A DNA stretch of 64,000 nucleotides from Didymodactylos carnosus (lineage: Eukaryota > Rotifera > Eurotatoria > Philodinida > Philodinidae): contig CAJNOQ010000059.1 of the NCBI GenBank assembly GCA_905250885.1, positions 22,972-86,971 of the forward strand, written 5' to 3'. Shown here in pieces: positions 51,504 through 63,599 of the stretch (position 1 is its first letter; every line of letters starts with the position of its first letter). The position numbers and the translations under genes were made by a program. A model generated the notes under the pieces. It was not told the DNA's origin, made no database searches, and was given only the letters and a program-made list of their open reading frames with translations.

Positions 51504-52784
51504 CAACAGATATTCGATTATTTGACTCGTATTTTCATAACAAAATAGATGCAGTATACTTAGATTCTCTATAGTAGGATAGATCTATCTTCGGTTGTGA
51601 GACTATTTCTCGAAAAAAACCTTAAATCATATAGAAACAATGAAAACTACTCGAATAAAAGACTTGGCATTTTTCAATATCTCGACTTGGAAAAGATAAA
51701 TGGCACAATTAAAAAAGAAAAAATCCACTATTAGAAAAATTGGTAACGTTTTTTTTCATGCCTGATAATTAGATTTGCTGCATTTGTTTGTTGATCGTAA
51801 TTAACTATAGTTAATTATGATCGTTCGTTCATTCATATAATGAACGAAGTACTTAGACGAATAATACTCTTTTGATAATAATTCTTATTAACTAGCGATG
51901 AAAATATACAAAGAAATAAAGCATATCATATATAAATATAGAAGAAAAATAACAATACTATTTTGAAAAACGTTATCTTTTACATGTCAAAGCGTTTAAC
52001 AAATTTTCTATAGTAGTTTCTCTTTTCTCTACCTGGTTTAAGTATCTAATCGCATTTTTTATCATAAATTATCAATATTTCTGGTCGTATTTGACTAGAC
52101 ATGTGCCAGGTCATATTAACACGTATCTATGATAAACTTATCACTAACATTTGGCAAGATGATGTGTGATGAAATCTTTTTCCTGCGTTTGGAGTATGGG
52201 CTATTGGGGTTCTCAACCAATCGATAGAAATCACAATAATCAGAGTACATGCTCTAATAGTCTAACATCTATACTTCATGTTGATATGTTGCAGATAAAC
52301 TTTAAATTCGGTCAGATTTTAAATCTGTCCGAATTTAAAAGGTTTGTCCGCAACAGATATATACGATTTTATATACGATATTTTATATGGTATATCTGAT
52401 GGATGTTTAAATCCTACCAATTAAAGTTGCTGGGATGAAATTTATCTTTATAATAGACCAGTGCTGTTTTTCTCACATTTTTTCTTGAATATGCCCGTAT
52501 ATGTGGAATATTAGATCAGATCTACATATTGTTGAGGTTATAGAGTTTATTTATGTTTAGTTGTCGTCTAAAAAATAAGAGCATTTAGTATTGTTCCCAA
52601 ATCAATATATTGAAAAATGAAAGTCTTTTATTCGAGTAGTTTTTCTTTATTTCTACATGATTTAAGGTTTTTTTTCGAGAAACAGTCTCATAACTGAAGA
52701 CACATCTATCCTACTATAGAGAATCTAAGTATACTGCATATATTCTGCTATGAAAATACAAGTCGAATAGTCGAATATCGGTTG
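51504..52784. mobile_element. Foldback element with arms of about 190 bases
   Basis: The left arm (about 51504-51690) and right arm (about 52600-52784) are reverse complements with scattered mismatches. Landmarks are GATATTCGA at the tips, AGTATACTTAGATTCTCTAT and its complement, and ACTACTCGAATAAAAGACTT and its complement. The interior of about 900 bases carries no transposase. It includes a compact palindrome near 52303-52340 (AAATTCGGTCAGATTT mirrored). No clear target duplication is visible. Confidence 0.75.
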
Positions 52785-55700
52785 GATAACCAAAGTCTAT
52801 GCATGGATGATTAAAATCTATAGTTTCAGATACTTACATTATTCGACTTGTTCGCGTGAAATTTTAATCTCTACAACAACAACAACAATAGCTCAACTCA
52901 ATATACAACAAAAAACAAAACAAAAGAACCTTTTTCTTTTAATATTTTATTTGCGTCTCTCTCTCTCTCTCTCCCTCTCTCGCTGTATATATATCATATT
53001 AAATAAAAAAATAAAATAAAATAAAATAAAGAGAAGAGAAAGCGAGATGAAATCTTTGTAATGGGTGTAATGGTGCAGAAAAGAACAGCAAAACTCAAGC
53101 ATATAAATTTTGAAACCTCGAGAAACAAAATAAAAAGAAAAGAGTCTTATTTATTTTTGAATCCTTGTTTTTTATGTTGGTACATTTTCGTTTGTTATAT
53201 TGTCTACAACTTCAAATATTAAATTATCGACCACTAACCAAAAATCCAGGCATCTTATTATTTTTGTCAAAATAAAGAAGATAAGAACAACATATAATTT
53301 TATACGTGAGAATCTATTACTCAGATTAAAAAAGATGTAACTTAGTAAGAAGTAAGAAGAGAAAATGATGGAATATGACCTTTTGAAGAAAAAAAACAGA
53401 ACAACGAACACTTTAAATCAAATTAACATAACAAAAATAAAAAGTGCAAAAAAAGGTGTACGAATATGAATAGTAAGCAATTAAAAAATATATGAAGATG
53501 TTGTATCATTTTCGAAAAAAAATATTTATATGAACTCTAACATTTCATAAGAATTTGTTCAAAACTTAATAAAATCAATTACAAGAAATTTTTATCAATA
53601 GATGGAAAAATTTCAATGAATCCATAGCTATTTAAGTGAAAGTAATGCTGATTCTCATAGAAAGTATGATTTTGTTTTAAAATAGGAGTTAATGTTAAAC
53701 ATTAACGTAAAATTATAAGTAAAAAATCTTAGACATGGGAAGCAATTTTCATTATTTCTTAGCATATAGTCTTCTTGGAGCAGAATCAACCTGTCTACTC
53801 AGTCATTCCCTAGAATTCTCACTTTAATAGTGATTATTTCATCAAGCCAGAGAGTACATTCAGGTATAATAAACCTGCATAATTAACACAATAGCCGCAA
53901 GCAGTCAATATTAACAACAAACACATTTACATTTCATTTATTCACTAATCATTTTGCAAACAAAGACATTTTTTTCAGCTACTAAGCGCACTCATTGGTG
54001 TCATGTAGATACGATGCAGGATTTTACAACGTCACATGTTTCATCTACTCTGCTAATTCACCGATCAGAGCCTGCATACGCATTGCCTCAGGCATCATAA
54101 CGTACATCTGAGTGGAAACAATGACTCACATGCACCAAGCCACTAACTACTATCTTAATCATAGATTTGAATAAACATGAGTTATCTTTGAAGAAATGAC
54201 TTTATTTTATGAAACTGATTAAATAGTTAGTTATAGACTCTCTAAACTTGTTCACGCGACACAACCAGACTATTAACTAGTCTGATTGCCTATTGCAAAA
54301 AAAAACAAAAATGAGTACTCTGTTTTGCTCTAATCCACTCTTTCAAAGTAATGGATGTCTTTAGTATAACAAATGGTATTTTTGTGTTTTTTAAAAAAAT
54401 TGAAGTTTGAAATACTTTTGTAATTGAAAAAAAAGAAATAATATATATATTTTCTTTTTTCTCCTTCAAATCAATAAGAAACGTATTTTATTTTTTTATT
54501 ATTATTATTAATAATTTTTATTTTTGTTTTCTCTTTTCTCATCGTTGGTATCTGTTACATTAATATTATTTTTTTTTTCGTCTCATTCACTATATACAAG
54601 GTTCACAAAAGGTAATTGAAAATGAAAATTACTTGAAGGGTAAAAAAATACTCTAAAGTAAAAAAGCTTTCATATTATGTCAAACAACAGTGCTGTTGTT
54701 AACAAACCGGGAAGGTTATGTTCTAATTTTTTATTTATTTTTTTACTCTCGTTAGTACTCTCTATCAATATTCTTTTCATTTTTCAATTTATATTCAGAA
54801 ATATGAAAAATAATAATCATATTGTGTATATCATTTTATCAATTTTGTGACTAGAAAAAATGATTGAATAGACTTTTTTTTATTGGTCTCTGTTAAGTAT
54901 ATGACAAGTGAATTAAATATATATGCATAATGGAAACAAAATTCTATTTAAAAATTTAAAATCATCTCAAATTTTTTTACTGAGCTAATAAATTGTAATC
55001 TATCGATATAACTCTCGATATTGATTTAATTTAGCATAAAAAGTCATGGTGGATGTAACTAGAATGTGCAATGATGCAGTTTTCGCAACAAGAGAAAGAG
55101 AGAGAAAATATTCTCGTCTTGAAACATGATTTTAATTCTTATTTTTCTCTGCTTCTAAGAAATTAAACACATGTATCCATCATTGAAAGAACTTCTATCA
55201 ATTCTTTTTCTATCTCAATTAAAATAAGCATTTTTTTCTCATGTTTTTTTTTTTTTTTTTTTTATTACAAGTTAAGATCAACAATAATATACATCATATC
55301 TATTTTTTCAACATTCATTAGCGATAGACTGACTCTATAACGACGTTATAAAAACAAGAACAATCAAATAATAGAAATTTGAGATGACCTTAGAACTTTA
55401 AACTTTTACTTTTTTTTTGATAACCTTTCGTTTTTGTTTTTTTGAGTTAGAATTATATATACGTACGTGTATTTAAAAAAGTTTCAATTTCAGTTAAAAA
55501 CTTACCAGTAATAGTAGAATAAACATATACACGATTTGAAATTATTGTTGCAGACTTTTTCAAAATACACACCGCAACACCGCCGTATAGAGAACGAGAA
55601 CAAGAAGAAAAGACAGCTACAATGAAAAAGAAAACAAAATTTTAATATAATGTTGGTGTACACATTTTTTTTTTTTTCGATGTGGTAGTGTATAATGATA

Positions 55701-58334
55701 GGATTTTTTTCAACTGGTTTTGCGGCTTCTATTACAGGTTGTTCGTCATAAAAAAAGAAAAAAAAGTTTATTGCTAATAAAAGAAGAAGAAAAAAAACTT
55801 TTTCTCTATTAAAATGTATAGAAAAAAGCAACTGTTACATAAAAGAGGAAAACAGTCGAGTAGCAACAACAACAACAACAGAAGCATCAAAAAAAGTAAT
55901 TTTATCGATATTGTTTCTTCTTCCTGTTTCATTCTTTAATAAAAAAAAACCTATGAACTCTACAATTAACATCATGAAACTGATTGTATAATATTGGGGT
56001 CAAATGTATTTATTAAATTCAATATAGAATAAAAGAGATTATGTCACTATAATTATCATAGAAATGTGAAGGAGAAAACAAAAGAATAAAAATTAAGATT
56101 AATAAAATAATGTAGGAATATTTTTATATTAAGTAATTAAAAAAATAAAATGTCTATAATCTATTTTATAGCAACTTCTTTACGAGTCTATATATACGAG
56201 GTCAATAAAAATATGAATGATAATTTCTATTTTATCTTCTTCTTTTTTCTACTCTATTACGTTATTTTACGTATTCACTTTCTAATTACACACTCGATTC
56301 GATGGTGACTAGAGAATGATTTATTCATTTATTTTCAAGAAACTATTTTCTAATCTCAATCGTTTCATTTTACAAGGACGTTAACAAGTTACTGTTGTTG
56401 TTCTCTTATACTGTATCATCAACGGGTTTTAACAAGGATTATAAGATTGTATAAATTTCTCTTTATCGATCGATACTGTTATAATAAATAAGCAGAAATA
56501 AGAAAGCTAACTCAAATAGTTCAACGAAGAGTAGACTGAAATCCGATCTTATTTCCTTTTTGTACATTTTGATAACGGCAAATATCATTTTTTTCTTCTT
56601 CTTCTATTAAAACTACTTTGTTCTTGTCAGAGAGCATGCCTACGTATTAGGTATTTATTACATTTCAATACACTCACTCTATACACATGCAAACAATGTG
56701 TATGTGTGGAGCTAATTTCACTAGAAAATTTCCAACACCTCTTCTTTTAATCTGAGGTTTATGTGACAAGAAAAACTTTTCACTAGAAAATTTCTCTAAC
56801 GATTTAAGAGAACGTCAAAATGTGTTCTAAAACACCTGTTATTCAATAGGATAAACCTTAATCAAAGTTGTTGTTTTTTTTGTCAAATAGATACAAAGAA
56901 TGATATAAAATTAAAAAATGTTCAGTTTATATTAGAATTACTTCGTTTTTGATAGAAACAAATTTCAAACATTGTGTATACTCTCACCCTACTTACTTTA
57001 TTAAAATTGTATTCGAATCAGTGATTTGACTAAGCAGTTTTGTTACATTCAAAGTCAAATATCAACCTCGTCTAATACATTTAATGAACAAGAACATTCT
57101 ATAGAAGATAGATGATAACTACTACTGTCGTAATGATAAAGCTTCAGTTAGTTATGGGATATTTTAATTAATGTTAGATGTCGATCAGATATTATCTATT
57201 TTGTTAAACATTGCCATAACAGCCTTCAATTATTACTCACCATACATATTTTCATGGTTAAGATACATAATCTTTATTAATGAACAAGGTATAAAATTTT
57301 TAAATCCAAATATCGACAGACATAAATAAAAGAAAAAGAGGCGATCAATGTTTTTTTATTCAACTTTTTTTCCACCTTGTTCCACCGTATTTCATGGTTA
57401 TTAACTACCATAGATAGCTATTGTATTTGTCATATAATGATTATCATATATACAAACTAAATAGATATCCAGTTAACAAATTATAAATATTTAAAAAAAA
57501 TAAAAAATGAAAGAAATACTGGCGATCCAAATAAAACAAAATTATAGAACTTTGCTAGTTTTAGTACAATAGCTAATGTATTTATAATAATTGAAATTTT
57601 TTCAAAGTTAAGATCTAAAAAAATCTTTTAAATATTAATCAAATACGAATAGTTTACTTTATTCGATACATTAACATCGCTTCTTTTTCTGAAATGGATT
57701 AAATAATTTTTACTAGTTTATCATTGTAAGCAGAAATTGCTATATGTATCCGTTTCTTGTTTTTCTCTGAATTGACACTTTAAATATATCTCAGAACCTT
57801 ATTTTGTTCAGAATTTAACGATGTAAACTGATATTTATTTCTATCTCTTTGTAAGAGCAAAAACAAAATAGAGTACAAATTTTATACATACATATGGCGA
57901 AGAAAAAGTGGATGACTTCTCTCTCTCTCTCTATGTATAATAAGGATAATCGAAAAAGTGAAACTCAGTAACATACATCTACATGGCTCAAAAAAGTCAC
58001 TCTTAGTTACATTCGAGAGCATTTTGATTATGTGTACACCAAAAAAACTAACGGTATTAAACTCATCCAAGGAACACACACATACCACTAATAAGTGTTT
58101 GAAGAACTACGAATTATTCAAAACTATAAGAATGCAATCCTTATCGTCGTCACTGTTCACTTCCGTTTTGATAAGATTCTTTATTGTTGTTGATGAATGT
58201 TTACATTTTTTTTTAAATTCAAATTCATCTAAACATTTATAAACACCATTATGTAAGCGTTTAATTTCCGTATACTATACTCGTTCCTGTTTATTCGATT
58301 TCAATCTGTTTTGCTCACATCACTCATTCTTTTT
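52785..58334. other. 5.5-kb AT-rich region, no confident gene
   Basis: Simple repeats include (CT)n at about 52955-52980, AAAAT runs at about 53004-53030, poly-T at about 55244-55263 and (CT)n near 57919-57935. A frame flanked by an acceptor and a gtaagt donor on the minus strand at about 55504-55617 is too short and unsupported to call. Confidence 0.5.
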
Positions 58335-58472
58335 TCATAGTTTTATATTCAATAAAATCACTTCAGTTTCATTTTTAGACAACTTATGTTGACCATCTTC
58401 TAGCATGCCACGTAATACAAATATTTCATCATCATCATCACTATCATTTATTAGTTCAGTTAATTCAGGTGG
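58335..58472 (-). CDS. Candidate 3' terminal exon of an unidentified gene (46 codons)
   Basis: After a good acceptor (gatttag), the frame runs PPELTELINDSDDDDEIFVL and on to a TGA stop. An AATAAA signal lies about 40 bases downstream on the same strand (around 58289-58294). The acidic, non-AT-driven composition and the well-placed splice and polyadenylation signals suggest a real last exon. I could not find upstream exons that join it within the window; the hAT remnant at 59.1-59.6 kb lies between it and the next candidate. The family is unknown. Confidence 0.35.
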   Translation of the reverse strand, partial: PPELTELINDSDDDDEIFVLRGMLEDGQHKLSKNETEVILLNIKL

Positions 58473-59119
58473 CTAAATCACGTAAGTGTAACAATGTTTG
58501 AATATATCAAATTAGATTGGGCATGAAAATGTCAACAAAAATCGACTAGTTACTCGCTGAAGTCACACCGACGTGAGAGGGGAAATCTTACCTCGAGCGT
58601 AAACTAAAATACAAAAGTGTCTAATTGGCAGACAAGCAACTATGAGAAGTGCAAAGTAACGACGAAATACACTTAAAGTATGTACACCAAAAACATAGCA
58701 TTTTTCACCTCGTACCGACGTCTGAATGTACGCGATGAACGGAAGCATACGACAAAATAATTTAATAAGGCATATAACACTGCTACAAACATGATTATTC
58801 AATCATAATAACGTTGATTTATTATTGTTATTTCGACGATCTACAGTCGTTATCATCAGAATAAACAAAGGGCAGCAACTTTGCAAAACTAGGCATATAC
58901 ACCACAAAAGTAGAGAACCGAGAAGAGAAAATACATGTTTTTGTTTTATACCTATGATCATGATCATATGAACCTTCCTACAGGTAGGTACTGGAACAAT
59001 TTTCATTTTGGAAAGTAATCAAAAAGCTCTATCCTCCTTTCCATTCAAATAGCCACAATCGATCGACGATATAATTACAGGACAAAAGAAAAAAATTACT
59101 TTGAGATCGTCTCGAGTAA
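58473..59119. other. Non-coding stretch before the hAT remnant
   Basis: Short minus-strand frames (58563-58802 and 58803-59006) show no domain or splice context. No gene is supported. Confidence 0.45.
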
Positions 59120-59565
59120 GGATGTACGGTAACCGATAATTTACCGTCAGTAACGTTAAGAAGAATTTACTGGAAAGCGAGAGTACTGCGGTAGCGGTAA
59201 AAAGGTTTCACTGAAGATCCGGTAAATACTTTTTTACCGACTTTTTCTCCGGTAAAGTTTCTTTTACCGAACTTATTTCTGCTATTTTGTTCTTATGTTT
59301 TTATTCCCTGCTAATTTTGATATTTATTAATTGCGATCTGATCAGATGCAAAACACAAGTTAAACAAGATGTTTTATTGTTTTGGAATGATAATGAAGCT
59401 AAAATACCAATATTGGGTTGAACTGCTCGTTTGTTACTATCTGTTCCAGGCACGAGTGCACCCTGTGAGAACGCTTTTAGTATATCTGAACAATTAATGC
59501 AAATGATGTTAATCTCAAATTGTTTTGAGCTGTTGTGCATGACCGAGACTATTAATGTGATGTAA
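59120..59565 (+). pseudogene. Decayed hAT transposon: terminal-repeat-like start and transposase C-terminus
   Basis: The stretch 59120-59275 holds GGATGTACGGTAACCG and many GGTAA/TTACCG motifs in both orientations, typical of hAT ends. The plus-strand frame from about 59330 to the TAA at 59563 reads QDVLLFWNDNEAKIPIL, a stop at about 59420, then ARLLLSVPGTSAPCENAFSI. This matches the hAT C-terminal dimerisation region, whose usual core is a Leu-rich stretch followed by a P-x-TSAPxER-x-FS pattern. The usual Glu-Arg is Glu-Asn here. The premature stop, missing catalytic part and absent right terminus show that it is dead and truncated. Confidence 0.72.
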
Positions 59566-60686
59566 AGCATACCGCATTATAGCTCTTTTCCTCTACCCTT
59601 AAAAATGTGTCATTTTCTGTAACGATTTTCTCACGAATTGAAGTACTGTGTCAAAAGTTGAAAAGCGAGTACAGAGTCCTGTAGCTGAATGTGGGAATGT
59701 TCCTTTTTCAGGCTTTCTGGATGTATTATCTCTTGTCTGAAGCATCCGAAAGTAGGTCGATTGTAAATCGAGGACGTAGAAAGTTTTCAACAAAACGGTA
59801 ATTGATCTGAGTATACAGGCGCGATGTTCATTATAGTGCAATGTTACTTTCACAGCTGATCTCAAATGCAGTGTTATTTACTTCATTATCTATATATGTA
59901 ATTTCTATTATGAATGAGTCATTAGTATAGTACAACCTTTATATGTACGATTGTATTGTAAATATGCAGTAAAACTTGTGATGCAAATGTTTCGCTTCAC
60001 GCCGCATTAGTAAGTCTCGCACAGAGTGATTGCCGTCTAGTTTTTACTTGTTTTTCTGAAGAAAATTGAGAAAAAACGAACATTAGAGTCGTTCATATGT
60101 GATATAGGTAAGTTTTAGATATATTTCACTACCTCCTTCCCTAAGATAATGAAAAACTATATTTCCGCTAATTCCTTGAATAGGTGAAATACGTTTTGCA
60201 TGTTACATCCAAAGTAGACAACACAGCATGACTGAAAACAGAATTTTTTGAAGCACGTTGCTTTTCCTCTCAAAGTAAGAAGTACATAGAACAAGAGAAA
60301 TGTGCGGAGTCAAATAATAAAATTTGACAGATCAAAATTAGGCTATTATTTACATATAAAGCACGCGAAGAAAAAACGGTTAGTATCAACGGAACCAACA
60401 AAAAAAAGAAAAAAAACAATAGGTTTTCAACAAAAAAATCTAAAACGTTGCTAATTGACACCATTATTACTAATATTCTTATATAGAAAGAGAAAGTATA
60501 TGTACAATTTTCGTGAAATATTCGTTTGCAACAAGAAGCAACAGTAAATCTTAACAAGTATTATAGAAGTAAAACGGAAAACTATACAATATATCTATAT
60601 TCTTTACGTGAGAAAAATTTCAGTAAAAAACGACTTCTACTTTTACTAATGTCTTTTTGGCATTTGTCTCTTTCAAATAAATTCAT
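59566..60686. other. Non-coding stretch, no supported gene
   Basis: No codon-like frame or recognised repeat was found. The right end of the hAT remnant was looked for here and not seen. Confidence 0.45.
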
Positions 60687-61045
60687 TTAACTATCTGATA
60701 TATTATCGTTTTCCGTTGTCCCAGTTAATATACGATATTTTTCTAATTTTAAATCAAGATATCTTTCAACCTTGTACATATTACGATAGCGATACATCAT
60801 GTTCATTAGACAAACGTTTGTTTGAAATAATAAATCCAAATGAGCACCAATTATTAATTCAAATAAATCAGCAACTTTTAAGTCATTTTTATCAAACATA
60901 AAGCAATCAACATTCTCGTCACATTTATCAAATATAACATTTGATTTATGTATTTTATTTGTTAACTGACAATTGAAAAGTGATGGGACACAATTTCGAA
61001 CAACTTTCAATGAACAAGATGAGAATGTCATCGCTACTATTGAAT
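60687..61045 (-). CDS. Candidate exon or small gene of unknown family
   Basis: A splice acceptor (tattttag) precedes 61045. From there a frame runs open through an ATG at 61031 to the stop at 60687, giving 114 residues from the ATG. The sequence has several Cys (SSCSLKVVRNC, FNCQLTNK, DKCDENVDCFMFDK) and a charged end (YLDLKLEKYRILTGTTEND). Its complexity exceeds that of the surrounding random frames. No family is recognised. Without upstream exons it may be a last exon whose partners lie beyond recognition, or an uninterrupted small gene starting at 61031. Confidence 0.4.
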
Positions 61046-63179
61046 CTAAAATATAAATAAAGAGTAAGGAACATAGAGGATTTGATCAAACAACACAGGT
61101 TTACTCGATGTTATGAATAAAATGGACATTGCTCATCACCGTCAAAAAGCAATCTTAACAAGATGGTCTGATGTCTGATAGTTAAGTAAATTTGGAAAAT
61201 AAATTGTACTCTTACTTTCACATACAAGAAAAAGTCGTTTATCATGAATAAAGGTCATGGAAAACCGTAGAAGAAAAAAGGAAAATTCAAAATGCCTAGA
61301 ATGAAAAAATCTACGTAGAACTAATTTGATATCAATCGCAGAATCTGTTAACAACGAAGAAAATGAATTCTTCATATCTTACACTTTCACCATCGAGTTA
61401 CCTTTCAGATATCAGCAGTGACACATACACTCTTCTTTGGGTGCCGAACATACGCATTTGTATAACTGGCGCTTTATCTTTACTATATGCCGCTTTAACT
61501 GCACACTGCTACGCTCAGCACGCTGAAGGAAGATAAGATCATTTTTTAGAAAGTTTTTGAGCAATAAAAAGAAAATGTTTGCTGCGATCTTCGATAAATA
61601 ATTAATATAAGCAAAAAAATGAACACCACATAATCACAAAATAGATGCTGTAACAATTCGCCTCAGGCTTTTCGTTTCGATGAAAATTCGCCTTAGTCTT
61701 TCATGTATCCGACAATTCGTTTTAAGAACTGTTTGTTGCAGAAAATTTGTTACGTTACAGAGAATTCAGAAAGAACATTCCATCCGTTTCATAAACTCTA
61801 TATTTAAACGAGCAATACTTGAAAATAAGGACAATCTATAATCAAAAGTACTGTGGCTAATGATAAATTTGGTTCTATCCTAGATAAATAAGCAACAACT
61901 GAATTAAAATCATAATTCATTACCAAACGCTTTATTCGCTCATCTAATTTTCGATACACTGCTTTTTAGGTATTAGGTTCATGTCCTTGTAAGGTCTGAG
62001 ACTAATTTTCTGGGACGAAAAGTTCTGAAACGAATTTTCAGAGACAAAAAAGACTAAAACGAATTATCGGGTCATCCACAAAATATATAAGAAGTAAGGC
62101 AGAACACGTTTTTTTCAATTAATCTAACGCCGACATAGAGATGTACAGGGGACAAAGAACCCGCGCGAAATCCTGACGACACCCTGAAGAAAAAATGCTA
62201 TTAGTTGGTGGATGGGGCGGGGATATTTTCCAAACTAGTGAAGCGGGCTTTCTCGCGGGTTGAGATCATCACGAAGCGGTACCTCCACGGAACGACTTTT
62301 TTTGGCTGCCGGTGTGATCATTACTCAACAACGATATAATCTAAATACAAAAACAGTAAACGATATTATTATCGCCATTCTATAAAAAAAATAACACGAT
62401 GCGTTTGATTTATTTATGTATGGAATACTCTAAGTGTTTTGAAATAAAATGTGACGTTTTGCGATTAGAAAAATTTACATACGACATCGGAGAGGCAAAA
62501 AAGTGTTATACTAAACATTTTCAAAGTGACGCTACGGAATCCTCGCGGAGTGAAAAATTTTCTTTTTGGCGGCGACAATTTTTAAAGTAACCGAGCTGGG
62601 TAGGACGAGTTCTGAAAAATAGATCCTCCGTGCATCTCCTGCCGACAATGAGTTTTTGCAGTAGAAAAATAGAGTAAACATAAGAGAAGAATCTCATTAT
62701 GTGCAGTTATCTGTTTTAGATCCACTAATAGTGGGTTATCCAAAATAAACAGGAAAAGTTTCAAACGAGATGGTTAAATTGCATTAGGAATTATTGGTGT
62801 AGATTAAGAATCAGAATAGAGTCATCTAGTACACCTGAATATCAGTTCTAGCTTATCCTGACCTGAGAAACAGACTGAACACTGTGCTTCTACCATGTCA
62901 ACCATTCTGTGTAGAAGAAACGACAGAGTAGTGTAATTCAACGCCAACAATCATGTTGTTTTTAACCTGTAAGGGTCCTCCCCAATGAACAAGTAATCTA
63001 AAAGAGTATAATTGCAATAATTTGAAACAATTTCACTTAATGAATGGAGAATTTTCTCAAAAGTAACATCTAATTTGAAGTACATCTTGGAAGACTGGCG
63101 TTAAAAGTACTGCCGACTAGCGACATCAGGTGTGGAAAGAGAGCAAAATTAAAGAACCATGTGATGCTAGTTCCACCCT
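61046..63179. other. Mostly non-coding, with a GC-richer inverted repeat
   Basis: Near 62157-62265 the sequence becomes unusually GC-rich: AACCCGCGCGAAATCC is mirrored by CTTTCTCGCGGGTT about 90 bases later. This may be part of a mobile element or a remnant of different origin. Open frames at 61142-61375 (minus) and 62399-62590 (plus) are not recognisable as genes. Confidence 0.45.
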
Positions 63180-63480
63180 AGTGAGTGTACTTGCGAGTAG
63201 GTACTTGTTTACTTGCAAAGTTCCACGAAAACTTGAGAAGCATCTGAGAAGTATTTTAAAAAAACACTACTTGATAAATACCTGAAAGCACATGCTACGT
63301 ACTTGATTTACTTGTTGAACCTCCTACAGGTAGGGGTTACGTGGGCAAGTGCTTGGCATAGGACTTGATAAGGAGATAAAGTAATTCAAGTACTTGGTAT
63401 ACTTGCAAAAATGCGCAAGAACGTTGGACAAAACTTGCGAGAGCACTTGACCAAATACATGCATGCAAGTACAGTCAAGA
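63180..63480. repeat. Cluster of ACTTG/CAAGT short motifs in both orientations
   Basis: Within about 300 bases the pentamer ACTTG or its complement CAAGT occurs many times (for example GTACTTGTTTACTTGCAAAG and CAAGTACTTGGTATACTTGC). The density looks far above chance and gives the stretch strong self-complementarity. It could be the subterminal region of a DNA transposon. Confidence 0.55.
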
Positions 63481-63599
63481 GGACATGTTTTAAATCTGCT
63501 TGTAAAGGAAATTTCCAAAATCTTTCTATGATTCTGTATTCAACTCATAAAAATGACGATGCATGACTTTTGCAACAACAATTTTCTTTCAATTTCCTA

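Noticed and set aside
55504-55820. Possible minus-strand exon with acceptor and gtaagt donor, and a nearby frame reading EQPVIEAAKPVEKN
   Set aside because: Two frames are open across the putative exon, it is short, no partner exon joins it, and no family is recognised.
59599-59865. Minus-strand frame of 88 codons beside the hAT remnant
   Set aside because: No similarity to transposases or known domains and no splice signals that place it in a gene.
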